64,000 bases of DNA from Piscibacillus sp052246295 (GTDB taxonomy: Bacteria > Bacillota > Bacilli > Bacillales > Alkalibacillaceae), in the NCBI GenBank assembly GCA_052246295.1, contig JBQQCO010000018.1; one strand, written 5' to 3'. Each line of letters begins with the position of its first letter. Within the stretch, counting starts at the first letter, position 1. Shown here piece by piece: positions 1 to 8,798 of the stretch. The position numbers and the translations under genes were made by a program. The notes under the pieces were generated by a model that searched no databases, was not told the DNA's origin, and worked only from the letters and a program-made list of their open reading frames with translations.

Positions 1-121
1 ATTCTCGAAATTTCTCTATTTCTTTCAGGACAATTGGACGCACTCGTCCCCCATATTTGTTAACGAATCGATCCCAATGATTATGTTTATCAAAAAATAT
101 GCGTCTTAGAATATTATCCAT
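1..121 (-). CDS. IS91-like transposase, N-terminal fragment (runs off window)
   Basis: The minus strand reads an ATG at 121 followed by 40 codons that run off the left edge. The peptide begins MDNILRRIFFDKHNHWDRF and continues with a basic GGRVRPIVLKEIEKFRE stretch. This is how the zinc-ribbon transposases of IS91-type elements usually begin, just before their cysteine-rich domain, but that domain lies outside the window. It faces away from the truncated istA remnant that follows. The assignment rests on the N-terminal motif alone. Confidence 0.55.
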   Translation of the reverse strand, partial: MDNILRRIFFDKHNHWDRFVNKYGGRVRPIVLKEIEKFRE

Positions 122-182
122 ACTAAATAAATACCACAGAACAGCGTTCTATGGCACAATTTTTATACTTTCTTATCTTTTT

Positions 183-787
183 AAAAAGACCGACAACGCA
201 TTCATTTTAGCAAACAAACAACAATAGATGTACTCTATGAAGAGGAACAAAATCACTTCATAGAATTACCTGAAAATGACTACCCGGTATTTAAGGAAAA
301 GTGGGTTCGGGCAAATAAATATGGTGAAGTCATGATTGATCAGGTTAAAGTGCATATACCTAAAAGCTATAATTTTGGTCAAATTCGTTTAGTTTTATAC
401 TGGGATTCATTTAAAGTTGTTTCTCCTAACGGAGAATTACTGCATGAAGACTTTAGACCTTATATGCATAACGAAAGAAACATCCCTTGGAAGTCAATAT
501 TATATTCGTGGTTAAATAAACCAAGGGTTGTCACCTACTCACGTTATAAACCGTATTTACCAACACGTATTTATGAATATATTCGAATTGAAAATATGGA
601 ACTGAGGAAAGATCGTATTCGTTGGCTTATTCAGTATTTAACGTGGTACGACATGAATCAAATAAATGAATTATTTTATGAACTAGTTGAGGAGCAATCT
701 TCTTCTGAAATACAAGATCATCCCTATAATGTAAATTGGTCAATGTACGATCAGTTACAATCGCATGTTAATCAAGGGGGTGAGTAA
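183..787 (+). pseudogene. IS21 transposase IstA, C-terminal remnant
   Basis: An open frame begins after a stop at about 180, with no start codon that makes a whole protein. Its roughly 200 residues match the C-terminal part of IstA: a YPVFKEKWVRANKYGEV segment, then a beta-rich region (KVHIPKSYNFGQIRLVLYWD) and a WKSILYSWLNKPR motif. The DDE catalytic core and N-terminal HTH are missing, so this is a 5'-truncated gene. It is followed after 2 nt by an istB start, the normal istA-istB arrangement. The missing 5' part was probably lost when the IS91-like sequence to its left arrived. Confidence 0.7.
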
Positions 788-789
788 AC

Positions 790-1200
790 ATGAATATAGA
801 TATCAAAGATATGTGTAAAACTTTAAGGTTAGCTTATGTAGCAGAAATTTACGATACTATCCCGTTTGAAAATAAGGAACAGTACCTAAAAGCATTATTT
901 GATAAAGAGTTTGAACTACGGGAAGAAGCTAGAGCTGATCGGTTATTAAAGAAAGCGAAGTTTTTATATTCAAAAGAGCTGAATACCTACCAGTGGGGAA
1001 GTCATGTTCATTTACCACCCCACTTGGAAAAAGAAGAATTACTAGCTCTAAATTTCATCAACCGTTTTGAGAATGTCATATTAACAGGTGCACCTGGTAC
1101 TGGAAATTATCGAAAGTTTTTGTTTATGAAAAGAAATAAGTGTATATCACTAATTCATCGAAAATATATGTTTATTTCTTTCCATAAACCACCATACTAG
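790..1200 (+). pseudogene. IstB helper ATPase, truncated inside the Walker A motif
   Basis: The ATG at 790 has a GGGGGTGAG ribosome site overlapping the end of istA. Residues 1-105 match the IstB N-terminal domain and lead into the P-loop GAPGTG. At this point, where Lys-Thr is expected, the frame changes to NYRKFLFMK and unrelated sequence up to the stop at 1198-1200. The Walker B, sensor and arginine-finger regions are absent, so it cannot be a working ATPase. The break (GG-AAATTATCGA) is at the same codon as in the second broken istB at 4033, which suggests site-specific integration or recombination rather than random decay. Confidence 0.75.
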
Positions 1201-1224
1201 ATTTATTAATCTAGGAGGTGTTAA

Positions 1225-1301
1225 ATGGAAAATCGAATTCGCATTGAAGAACTAGTTTCAAAAGTATTGACTGAATTAGAAAGGCTAAATTATGCATACA
1301 A
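1225..1301 (+). pseudogene. Tyrosine recombinase, 5' fragment (split by IS21)
   Basis: A strong ribosome site (AGGAGGTG, 1212-1219) precedes the ATG at 1225. The reading frame MENRIRIEELVSKVLTELERLNYAYN stops matching at 1301, where the IS21 element begins. It resumes at 3481 with YNTVCGYRAFYKRV. Joining the two parts gives the SAM-like N-terminal domain of a phage-type integrase. A small hairpin (CTAGATT-TATT-AATCTAG, 1197-1214) overlaps the ribosome site and might affect translation. Fragment length and position follow directly from the sequence; the family call depends on the downstream half. Confidence 0.7.
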
Positions 1302-1354
1302 TATAAATGTCAAGTTAATTATGTACAGTTTTGACTGTTTAAGAATGTACAATT

Positions 1355-2107
1355 TTAATCATTTTCTTTATCCAAATGATCTTTGATTCTGTAAGAATCA
1401 CCTATGATATTTACCACAGTGGCGTGGTGTAAAACTCGATCTAAAATGGCATTAGCGAGTTTGGAATCTTGAAAGACCTCATCCCACTGCTTGAAATTAA
1501 CATTGGTGGTCAATATGGTGCTTTTCTTCTCGTACCTCATATCAATGAGCTGGAAGAAGAGTTTGGCATCTTCTTGATCAATAGGAAGGTACCCTATCTC
1601 ATCAATAATTAATAGTTTATATTTCCTGTAATGTTTTAAGCGAGCTTCCAATCTATTCTCTGCCCGTGCTTTTTTTAGGTGCTGAATGAGTTCATGACAT
1701 TTGATGAAATAAGTACTATTACGATTCTTAGCTGCAGCTATTCCAATCGATGTCGCCAAATGTGTTTTACCAACTCCACTTGGTCCTAGAAAAACAATGT
1801 TTTCTTTATCTTCGATAAATCGTAATGTAGTAAAGTCTAGTATCTGTTGTTTATTAACCGACGGTTGAAACTCAAAGTCAAAATCCTTCACCTCCTTCAA
1901 GTGAGGAAAAGCTGCGACTTTGACCATGGAACGAACCATATTTTGTTCACGTCAATCTATTTCATGGTTTGTCCACTTAACGAGCGTTTCGACAAAAGAT
2001 TGTTGGTTAGATACTGCTGTATCAATAATATCATCAAGATGTTCATGCATTTGTTTTAGCTTCAAATATTCGAGATTTTTAATGAGTTGCTGGTAACTAC
2101 TATTCAT
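1355..2107 (-). pseudogene. istB: IstB helper ATPase with an in-frame TGA at codon 52
   Basis: The ATG at 2107 overlaps the istA stop by 8 nt, and the frame continues as an IstB N-terminal domain (MNSSYQQLIKNLEYLKLKQ) until a TGA at 1952-1954. The same frame then resumes with REQNMVRSMVKV and carries the whole AAA core. This has Walker A GPSGVGKTH, Walker B LLIIDEIGYLP and the LANAILDRVLHH segment near the C-terminus. The full length would be about 250 residues, normal for IstB. A restart at the ATG at 1939 would give a 194-residue protein lacking the N-terminal DNA-binding and oligomerisation part. I call it a point-mutated pseudogene; a sequencing error remains possible. Confidence 0.8.
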
Positions 2108-3389
2108 CTTTATAGACCTCCCCAATAGCCTCTAAATTTCTTTTGGACCAATCATCCGTATCAATATCTTCATGCGTATTCATAGATAAAACCTTTTCGT
2201 AATGTGATGGATCATAATTCAGTTTCATTTGACTAATGGGATGTCTAGCGATTAAGGCCGTGTTATAATGAACATGTATATGGTTATCATAAATTTGTAA
2301 ACCAACGGTTTTTCCTTTGTATTCAGGTGGGACTGAATACTGGTTACTCTGATAAGTAATCATACTTGATGGATTAACCTTTACAAGTTTATGAACGATT
2401 TTATATGAATCTCTTATAGACTTCCTGGGTAGGGGCTGTAAGAGATTCTTTTCTTGTTTAAAAGCCAATATTGGAATTTTTCCTGTCCCTTGGTGGTAGC
2501 TATGATTAGCACGTTCATTTAAGGATTGTACAAATTCATGTAATTCTTCATAGTTCAACTGACCTTGATAAGCATGAATTTCATCCAATAATTTCATAAC
2601 ATTTTCGGCTTTTCCTTTCGTTTGAGGTTTACCTGCCTCACAGGGTTTAATGATGAATCCGAAATCCTTTGAAAAATGATCAAAACGCTCGTTGACCACG
2701 CCCTTTGAATAAGATGTTCTCGGATGATCCATAACAGTTTTCATGTTATCTGTTAGTAGTATTTTAGGTACACCACCCAATGATTCAAAGGTTTCTGTTA
2801 GAAAAGACATGAGGACACTTTGTGATTTAGAAAGCGTCAGGTAAAAAGCTTTGAACCGAGAATGTGATAATAATAAAACCGCAACGTTCACATAGATAAT
2901 TTCTCCATCCCGCGTGATGTACTTAATATTTTCTTTCCAATCAAATTGAGCTTGTTCTCCAGGTGGGGTTTCAAATCTCAACACCGGTTTAGCTGAAGGT
3001 GTTCGTTTTCCGTCGGAAAAATAAGATTGAAACTCGGGTTTACTAGATATATAACTTCTAAAACGAGATTGTGAGCAATCTAATCCATGATTATCTGTTA
3101 AGTACTGCCACAACACCCTCTTATAATAAAAGACTTGCGGTGAATCTTTTGAAAGAAGAAGGGAAATAGTGCCGTAATAATCGTCTATTTTAGATTTTCG
3201 ACTTCTGGACTGATTAGGTACATATCCATTCAAATACTTATCAACTGTTCGTCGATCGACATTGAGTTGCCGTGCTAGTTCACTCTTATTAATTTTCATC
3301 CCAAGACTCTCCATCATTAGTTTATATTTGGATAAGTCTGTTAGACTATCCACTTGAAAATCAGTTGTTAAATTAATCGATAAATGCAT
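2100..3389 (-). CDS. istA: IS21 transposase IstA
   Basis: This is the DDE transposase of the IS21 element at 1302-3480, cutting and joining DNA at the element ends with IstB as ATP-dependent partner. It has an N-terminal HTH (KSELARQLNVDRRTVDKYL), then a retroviral-integrase-like core with the acidic residues in QFDWKE, LLTDNMKT and KGKAENVMK, and a C-terminal beta domain with YQSNQYSVPPEYKG. The ATG at 3389 is chosen because the purine-rich GAGGTGAGGAG lies just upstream; a GTG three codons earlier is possible. At about 429 residues it looks intact. Its stop overlaps the istB start. Confidence 0.88.
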   Translation of the reverse strand: MHLSINLTTDFQVDSLTDLSKYKLMMESLGMKINKSELARQLNVDRRTVDKYLNGYVPNQSRSRKSKIDDYYGTISLLLSKDSPQVFYYKRVLWQYLTDNHGLDCSQSRFRSYISSKPEFQSYFSDGKRTPSAKPVLRFETPPGEQAQFDWKENIKYITRDGEIIYVNVAVLLLSHSRFKAFYLTLSKSQSVLMSFLTETFESLGGVPKILLTDNMKTVMDHPRTSYSKGVVNERFDHFSKDFGFIIKPCEAGKPQTKGKAENVMKLLDEIHAYQGQLNYEELHEFVQSLNERANHSYHQGTGKIPILAFKQEKNLLQPLPRKSIRDSYKIVHKLVKVNPSSMITYQSNQYSVPPEYKGKTVGLQIYDNHIHVHYNTALIARHPISQMKLNYDPSHYEKVLSMNTHEDIDTDDWSKRNLEAIGEVYKDE

Positions 3390-3480
3390 TCTCCTCACCT
3401 CAAATTAAGTATGCATTTATCGATCAGAGTTGTACATTCTTAAATGATCATTTATGTACATTTATAAACTAGCATTTATA

Positions 3481-4049
3481 CATACAACACTGTTTGTGGT
3501 TATCGTGCATTTTACAAAAGAGTGATTGCATTTGCAAAGGAGCGTAATGAAATCTATTTTTCAGAAGTGTTAGGAAGAGACTTTTTAAGTGAAAAGTATA
3601 ACTGCACAATTGACTACTATAAGGAAGTCATGCCTAAAGGTCTAAAAGGGCCTATTAGAAGGATAAAAGTTTTGGGTGATTACCAACTTCATCGTGTGAT
3701 AATCCGAAGGATTGTAAAAAAATCAGGATATATTAAGCCAGAACAGTTTAAAGCTGAACTTACTGCTTATGAAAGGGAATGTGAAAATAACGAGTACTCC
3801 AAAAGAGGCCTACGTACACGTATGCAACGTTTGTTTTTCTTTATTGATTACCTTGATAATAGAAATGTCCAGAATTCAAATGAAATTACTGCAGAGATGA
3901 TTTCTGATTATGTAAAAACGATTTACAGATATCATGAAAAAAGTATTGCATCCATCTTAACAACGCTAAGGGTCTATTTAAGATTCCTCTATCTTAATCA
4001 ATATACGAGTGAAGATTTATCGATAATTACCAGTCCCTGGCGGTCCTAA
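3481..4049 (+). pseudogene. Tyrosine recombinase, middle fragment (split and truncated)
   Basis: This continues the gene begun at 1225. The protein shows the core-binding domain of tyrosine recombinases: FKAELTAYERECENNEYS, RTRMQRLFFFIDYLD, and EITAEMISDYVKTIYRYHEKSIASILTTLRVYLRFLY, a typical pre-catalytic helix pair. The catalytic domain with the R-H-R-Y residues is missing: after SEDLSII the sequence passes, near 4033, into the reversed P-loop of another istB. The gene is therefore broken twice, once by IS21 and once at its 3' side. Genes of this type are often found in integrating elements with two or three recombinases in a row; no others remain here. Confidence 0.65.
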
Positions 4050-4364
4050 TAGAATTAGGTTATACAACTGGTCAATCCAATTAAGTTCAATCAGTTGATT
4101 AAATTGGCGTTTACTTAAGGAAGGCTGTTCCTCTAGATTAAAGTCCTGTAATATTTTATGAAAAGGGAATGAAGCCCATTTCATACGTCTTTCTACCAAC
4201 TTTTCTTCTCGACGTGTTTGCTCATAGTTCATGATTTCTAATAAAAATGCCTGATATGATAAGTTTTGAGTTTCTGCTTTTGTTAGAAATTCTGATAACT
4301 CGTTGGCAGCTTCAGTCAAACGTAGCGATTTCAATAAATCTTGTAGTCCCGTTGAATTCTTCAT
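4017..4364 (-). pseudogene. IstB helper ATPase, truncated inside the Walker A motif (second case)
   Basis: The ATG at 4364 is preceded by GGAGGG (4373-4378) and starts the IstB N-terminal domain (MKNSTGLQDLLKSLRLTEAANEL). The frame reaches the P-loop ILLGPPGTG and then reads NYR-stop. The last istB-derived base is near 4033, and beyond it lies the tyrosine recombinase fragment in opposite orientation. The Walker B part is absent. It follows istA at 5943-4366 with the usual 1-nt gap, so it was the helper gene of that element. The break codon and the bases after it (GGTAATTATCGA) match the broken istB at 790-1200, although the proteins differ. Confidence 0.78.
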
Positions 4365-4365
4365 A

Positions 4366-5943
4366 TTAATTACCCTCCAATATATTGAGATAGTCATTGA
4401 CGTTTCTCTGAGATGGTTTGGCTCGGAGGATATCTAATTGATCTGATTGTATCGGTTGAACAATGTGATCATGGTGAGTTGAAGATTGTTCAGGAACTAA
4501 TCGCTCACGTTTGACATGTTCAATCATATCTTTGAATTCGCCCGCACTAAACAACTTCATACCTAAACAGGCGTTTAATGCTTCTTGTAATACATGCTCA
4601 TTATTTTGCTCACATTGTTTAGAAATCATTTGTAATTGATCTCTCATATAACGTGGAAACACTTTTCGTATTTCTGATAAATAGGTGAATGCCTTTGAAG
4701 AATCTTTAAACTTTTCCGAAACAGTCGTTATAAAAGCATCTATACCTTTAGATCGGTCCCTAGTGTGAGTTCGATCTTGTATTAACTTACCTCGACTATT
4801 TGAAATCTGATGTTTGCCTAATAATTCACCTGTCTCTTGATGAATAATGGTTAGTTGATCTTCTTTGATATACAAATGGACTTCTGTACCGTATGGACTG
4901 AAAGTTCCAAGAGGAACACTATACCTATTGGCTTTATAAAGGATAGTATTGTCCTTACGGACGACTCTTGGTATACTTGAAATATCGTTGTTATGTTCAG
5001 TGTTGGTCGCACTGAATGATCTAAAGATCGGTCGTAAATGTTCTTTTTCTATGTTGAACATTTCGGTCGGTCTTTTTTTCGTGATATTATGAATTTTGCC
5101 GTTCCCTGTGCGATCCAACCATGCCACAGCTTGTTCATTCCATGAATCAATGTTCGTAAACACTCTGTGTTTGGCAAAGTTTTTCTTAATGAATCCAACC
5201 ACATTCTCGATTTTCCCTTTGCTTTCAGGATCTGCTTTTCTACATACGTGTAGCTTAAATCTCATCTCTTTACGATAAGCTTCAAATGCTGAGGTTAATA
5301 TTAAATCGCCACGATTTTCACTGACCACAATTAAGTTATCTTGATCATACACAATTTCATAAGGGATACCCCCAAAGTATTGGAATGCCCGATTATGAGA
5401 CTCAATTAAATCCTTCGTGGTAAAAGGTCGATCTAACCACTCCATATATTTATACCGTGAATGAGATAGCAGCATGGCGACAAAGTACATTTTGACACCT
5501 TTGCCGTGTTCATCTTTTTGAATAGTTTCACCAAAATCTAGTTGAGCTTGTTGTCCCATAGGTGTTTCTGGAACAGCCTCATATTGCCTGTGTGTTTTTT
5601 CCTTAGGAATGTTATATTCGCCACGTAAAGCACCGACATAACTACGAACGGTACTCTCACCGATTTGAAAATTAGGATACCTTTCGGTCAACCAATCAAA
5701 AACTTGAGCAGCTGATAGATCATGATGTTCTCTTAACCAGGAAAGAATTAAATCTTTATGTATATCAAGTTTTTTCTTTCTGCGTTGAGTTGAGGCAACC
5801 CATAAAGCCATTTCTTCTGGTGATTTCTCTAAATAGTTATATAACGTTCCCCTTGAAATACCTAGCTTGTCTGCCGTTTTTGTTTTACTAAACCCTTGTT
5901 CTAATAATTGTTGAATCTTAATGTACACTTCCCACTTTTCCAC
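4366..5943 (-). CDS. istA: IS21 transposase IstA (longer subtype)
   Basis: This is a full-length IS21 transposase of about 525 residues. It has an N-terminal HTH (FSKTKTADKLGISRGTLYNYL), a second helical DNA-binding region, an rve-type core with acidic residues in AQLDFGE, YDQDNLIV and SKGKIENVVGFIKKNF, and a C-terminal domain with LYKANRYSVPLGTF. I start it at GTG 5943 (MEKWEVYIKIQQLL) because GGAGGTGCG lies 8 nt upstream and IstA proteins of this subtype often begin this way; a TTG at 5961 is possible. Its partner istB is truncated, so this element probably cannot move on its own. No confident outer ends could be read. Confidence 0.87.
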   Translation of the reverse strand: MEKWEVYIKIQQLLEQGFSKTKTADKLGISRGTLYNYLEKSPEEMALWVASTQRRKKKLDIHKDLILSWLREHHDLSAAQVFDWLTERYPNFQIGESTVRSYVGALRGEYNIPKEKTHRQYEAVPETPMGQQAQLDFGETIQKDEHGKGVKMYFVAMLLSHSRYKYMEWLDRPFTTKDLIESHNRAFQYFGGIPYEIVYDQDNLIVVSENRGDLILTSAFEAYRKEMRFKLHVCRKADPESKGKIENVVGFIKKNFAKHRVFTNIDSWNEQAVAWLDRTGNGKIHNITKKRPTEMFNIEKEHLRPIFRSFSATNTEHNNDISSIPRVVRKDNTILYKANRYSVPLGTFSPYGTEVHLYIKEDQLTIIHQETGELLGKHQISNSRGKLIQDRTHTRDRSKGIDAFITTVSEKFKDSSKAFTYLSEIRKVFPRYMRDQLQMISKQCEQNNEHVLQEALNACLGMKLFSAGEFKDMIEHVKRERLVPEQSSTHHDHIVQPIQSDQLDILRAKPSQRNVNDYLNILEGN

Positions 5944-6115
5944 CTTTCGCACCTCCAGCAAAGTAAATGAACTCTAAAAATCTATCATATACTTTTCCGA
6001 AGGAAATTTGGTAAAAAAGTGTTCAATTTTATCTAGCGAAAACTGTATAATTTAGTTTAGCAGTTACAATTTGGTGAGATAAGAGTTATGACCAATGTTA
6101 GGTGCAAGGAAATCC

Positions 6116-6952
6116 TCACATTTTTTTCATGTAATGTTTTTGTATGTAATTCAATAAATTAACAACAATAATCCCTAAAAATAAAGTTATCAATGATTCA
6201 ATTAACATTTTGTTAGTTAATATTCTTTCTAAATTGTTAAATATAGCAATTATAGAACCACTAACTAAACCGAACATTGCTAAGTATATTTCTAAAGGGT
6301 ATTTATTTAATAAATACTTCACTAATTTACTAGTGATAACCACCCCTAATAAAATACCGCATCCTATAGATAAAGTTATAGGTAAAAATAAATTTATTAA
6401 GGACTCTGTGGCTATCTCATAAACCCCTAATATAGTTAGTATTAAAGCTCCACTAATACCCGGCAGCACAAGGGCAGTACTTGCCAATACTCCTGAAATA
6501 AAGAGAAAAATATAATTATCAATACTTAAACTAGTTACATCAATACTATTAATACCGGCAAGAAATGATCCAGAAATAACTATTGCAAAAAACGATAAAA
6601 CAATAAAATAATGTATTAAATTAAGTTTCCTTTCACAATAGGTCATGGTTTGCTTCCATAGGAAAGGCAAAAAACCAATTATAATCCCAACAAAAAACAT
6701 CAATGTTGGTGTGCGATAGACACTTAAAAGGTAGCTAATTAAATGTAAAGATAAAATAAATCCCATAAACATACCTAATCCAAAAGTAAGCAAAAATGGG
6801 TATGCTTCCTTACGTTTAGGACTGGTTATAATACTTAAACAATAAATAAGGTGTTCATATACACCTAACACTAAAGCAACGGTACTTCCACTAACACCAG
6901 GTACTGTTTCTGTCATCCCAACAACTGCTCCTCTAAGAAAATTTTTAAACAT
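6116..6952 (-). CDS. popT: DUF368 family polyprenyl-phosphate transporter (PopT-like)
   Basis: This integral membrane protein has 278 residues and about eight hydrophobic segments. It begins MFKNFLRGAVVGMTETVPGVSGSTVAL and has an internal repeat of that motif (ASTALVLPGISGALILTILGVYE, near residues 155-180). The duplicated PGxSG motif is the hallmark of DUF368. Members of this family were recently shown to return undecaprenyl phosphate across the membrane for cell-wall synthesis and to matter in some alkaline or salt conditions. An AAGGAGAGG site precedes the ATG. It stands alone between two IS21 systems, so it is either a stranded chromosomal gene or cargo. Transport function is by family, not shown here. 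Confidence 0.82.
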   Translation of the reverse strand: MFKNFLRGAVVGMTETVPGVSGSTVALVLGVYEHLIYCLSIITSPKRKEAYPFLLTFGLGMFMGFILSLHLISYLLSVYRTPTLMFFVGIIIGFLPFLWKQTMTYCERKLNLIHYFIVLSFFAIVISGSFLAGINSIDVTSLSIDNYIFLFISGVLASTALVLPGISGALILTILGVYEIATESLINLFLPITLSIGCGILLGVVITSKLVKYLLNKYPLEIYLAMFGLVSGSIIAIFNNLERILTNKMLIESLITLFLGIIVVNLLNYIQKHYMKKM

Positions 6953-7245
6953 GATATCCTCTCCTTATATTTTCATTACAATTATTATTAAAACTATCTA
7001 CTTTTCAAAAATAAAAATTTTTAATAATTATAACATGACACTATTTCCAAGCAGTCACTTTAATACATTTTATTGGTTAATATTATAAATAATGAATAAA
7101 GACATGGAGTAAACCCACCTTTGCCATCTTTTTGATCCACTCGTGACATATTTTTGACCCACTTATGACATCGGCAGGTCCACAACCTCCTATATAATAG
7201 AATTGCACCAGTAGGTGCGAATTTATTATATAGGAGGTTTTTTGT

Positions 7246-8796
7246 GTGGTTAAATATCGTGAAATACTACGACTCCATGCACAAGGGGTTACTCAAAGGG
7301 GGATAGCATCTAGTTGTAGTCATTCGAGAAACACTGTTAGAGAGGTGGTGAAAAGAGCGGAGGGTAAAAATATTCGGTGGCCTTTCGAAGAGGACTTAAC
7401 AGATGCTGATCTTCAAAACATTCTGTTTCCAGAAAAACATACTTCTTCAGACTTCAGGAAGAAACCTGATTGTGACTATATCCATAAGGAACTAGCGAAA
7501 TCTGGCGTTACCTTATCGCTCTTATGGGATGAGTACACACTAAACTGTAGAGCAAATGATGATATACCTTATAGCTATAGGCAGTTTTGTCGGTTTTATC
7601 ATGATTATGCTAGAAAAACAAAGGCAACCATGCGAATTAAACGTAAACCTGGTGAACAGCTTGAAGTTGATTGGGCTGGACAAACGATGCATCTAACAGA
7701 TAATTTAACAGGAGAACTCATTCCTGTATATATTTTCGTCTCAACGTTGTCATGCAGTCAATATGCATATGTTGAAGGCTTTTTATCAATGGATTCAGAA
7801 AGCTGGATCACAGCTCATATCCATGCCTTTCAATTTTATGGTGGAGTTACAAGGATTATCGTGCCGGATAACTTAAAAACTGGTGTCATTAAAGCGTCAC
7901 GTTCTGAACCAGTGATTAACCCGAGTTATCAGGAAATGGCTGAACATTATCAAACAACGATTATTCCAGCACGAGTTCGCAAACCAAAAGATAAACCAAG
8001 TGCTGAAGGAACGGTTGGCCATATATCAACATGGATTATTGCTTCACTTCGTAATGAGAAGTTTTTCACTCTGAAAGAGATGAATGAAGCTATTCAGGAG
8101 AAACTAGAAGAATTCAATACAAAAGCCTTTCAAAAAAAGGAAGGTAACAGGCAGAAGGCCTATTTGGAAGAAGAAAAGTTTGCGATGATGCCTCTGCCTG
8201 CTTCAATGTACGAAATCGCCACTTGGCAAAAGGCAACCGTACAATATGATTATCACATAAATGTCAATCAAATGTATTATTCTGTCCCTTATGATTATAT
8301 CAAATACAGGGTGGATGTTCGCGTTACCCGAAATGTAATTGAGGTATTTTACAAAAGTCTTCGAATTGCATCACATAAAAAACTGACAGGAAAAAGCGGA
8401 CAATACTCCACAATTCCAGATCATATGCCGAAGGACCATAAACAATATATCGATTTCAATCAGGAACATGTTTTGAAATGGGCACGTACTGTCGGAGACC
8501 ACACTTTTACTACCGTCCAAAGCATTTTATCCTCATATCAATCTGAAAAACAAGGATTGAAGTCTTGTCTCGGATTGATTAGATTAGGTGATAAACATTC
8601 CATTGAACGATTAGAACTCGCATGTTCGAAAGCACTGTCTTACACCACAAGACCAACCCTTAAAAGTATACAAACCATCTTAAAAACTGGACAAGATAAA
8701 GAACCAAATCGTGGTTCTTCTAAGCTTCTTACGAAACAAAAAGACGAAAGCTCTTACGGATTTACACGTGGAGCCGATTACTATGGGGGAAGATAA
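7246..8796 (+). CDS. istA: IS21 transposase IstA
   Basis: A 516-residue DDE transposase. The GTG start at 7246 follows TAGGAGG by 9 nt. It has an N-terminal HTH (QRGIASSCSHSRNTVREVVKRAE), a catalytic core with acidic residues in LEVDWAGQT, IVPDNLKTGV and DKPSAEGTVGHISTWII, and a C-terminal region with the YYSVPYDYIKYRVDV motif. The E-containing motif is PSAEGTV rather than the KGKxEN seen in the other copies, so this is a different IS21 subgroup (IS5376/IS232-like by general appearance). It is transcribed with istB3 immediately downstream and looks functional. Confidence 0.9.
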   Translation: MVKYREILRLHAQGVTQRGIASSCSHSRNTVREVVKRAEGKNIRWPFEEDLTDADLQNILFPEKHTSSDFRKKPDCDYIHKELAKSGVTLSLLWDEYTLNCRANDDIPYSYRQFCRFYHDYARKTKATMRIKRKPGEQLEVDWAGQTMHLTDNLTGELIPVYIFVSTLSCSQYAYVEGFLSMDSESWITAHIHAFQFYGGVTRIIVPDNLKTGVIKASRSEPVINPSYQEMAEHYQTTIIPARVRKPKDKPSAEGTVGHISTWIIASLRNEKFFTLKEMNEAIQEKLEEFNTKAFQKKEGNRQKAYLEEEKFAMMPLPASMYEIATWQKATVQYDYHINVNQMYYSVPYDYIKYRVDVRVTRNVIEVFYKSLRIASHKKLTGKSGQYSTIPDHMPKDHKQYIDFNQEHVLKWARTVGDHTFTTVQSILSSYQSEKQGLKSCLGLIRLGDKHSIERLELACSKALSYTTRPTLKSIQTILKTGQDKEPNRGSSKLLTKQKDESSYGFTRGADYYGGR

Positions 8797-8798
8797 AA

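Larger units (their letters stand above)
1302..3480. mobile_element. IS21-family insertion sequence with 7-bp target duplication
   Basis: The element is 2,179 bp and is flanked by the direct repeat CATACAA (1295-1301 and 3481-3487), which lies inside the interrupted recombinase gene. Both ends read TATAAATG inwards. Each end also carries an inner ATGTACA followed by TTTAAGAATGTACAA, in inverted orientation, as expected for the multiple transposase sites of IS21 ends. It encodes istA (3389 to 2100) and istB (2107 to 1355) on the minus strand. Removing it with one repeat copy restores the recombinase frame, which supports these borders. The istB copy carries a stop codon, so the element may be inactive. 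Confidence 0.85.

Noticed and set aside
790..1200. A short functional IstB variant
   Set aside because: The P-loop lysine and threonine and all later ATPase motifs are missing, and foreign sequence follows the break, so it is a truncation.
7085..7120. Target-site duplication for the IS21 copy at 7121-9640
   Set aside because: Bases outside the two 20-bp inverted ends do not match for any length from 4 to 8, so no duplication can be claimed.
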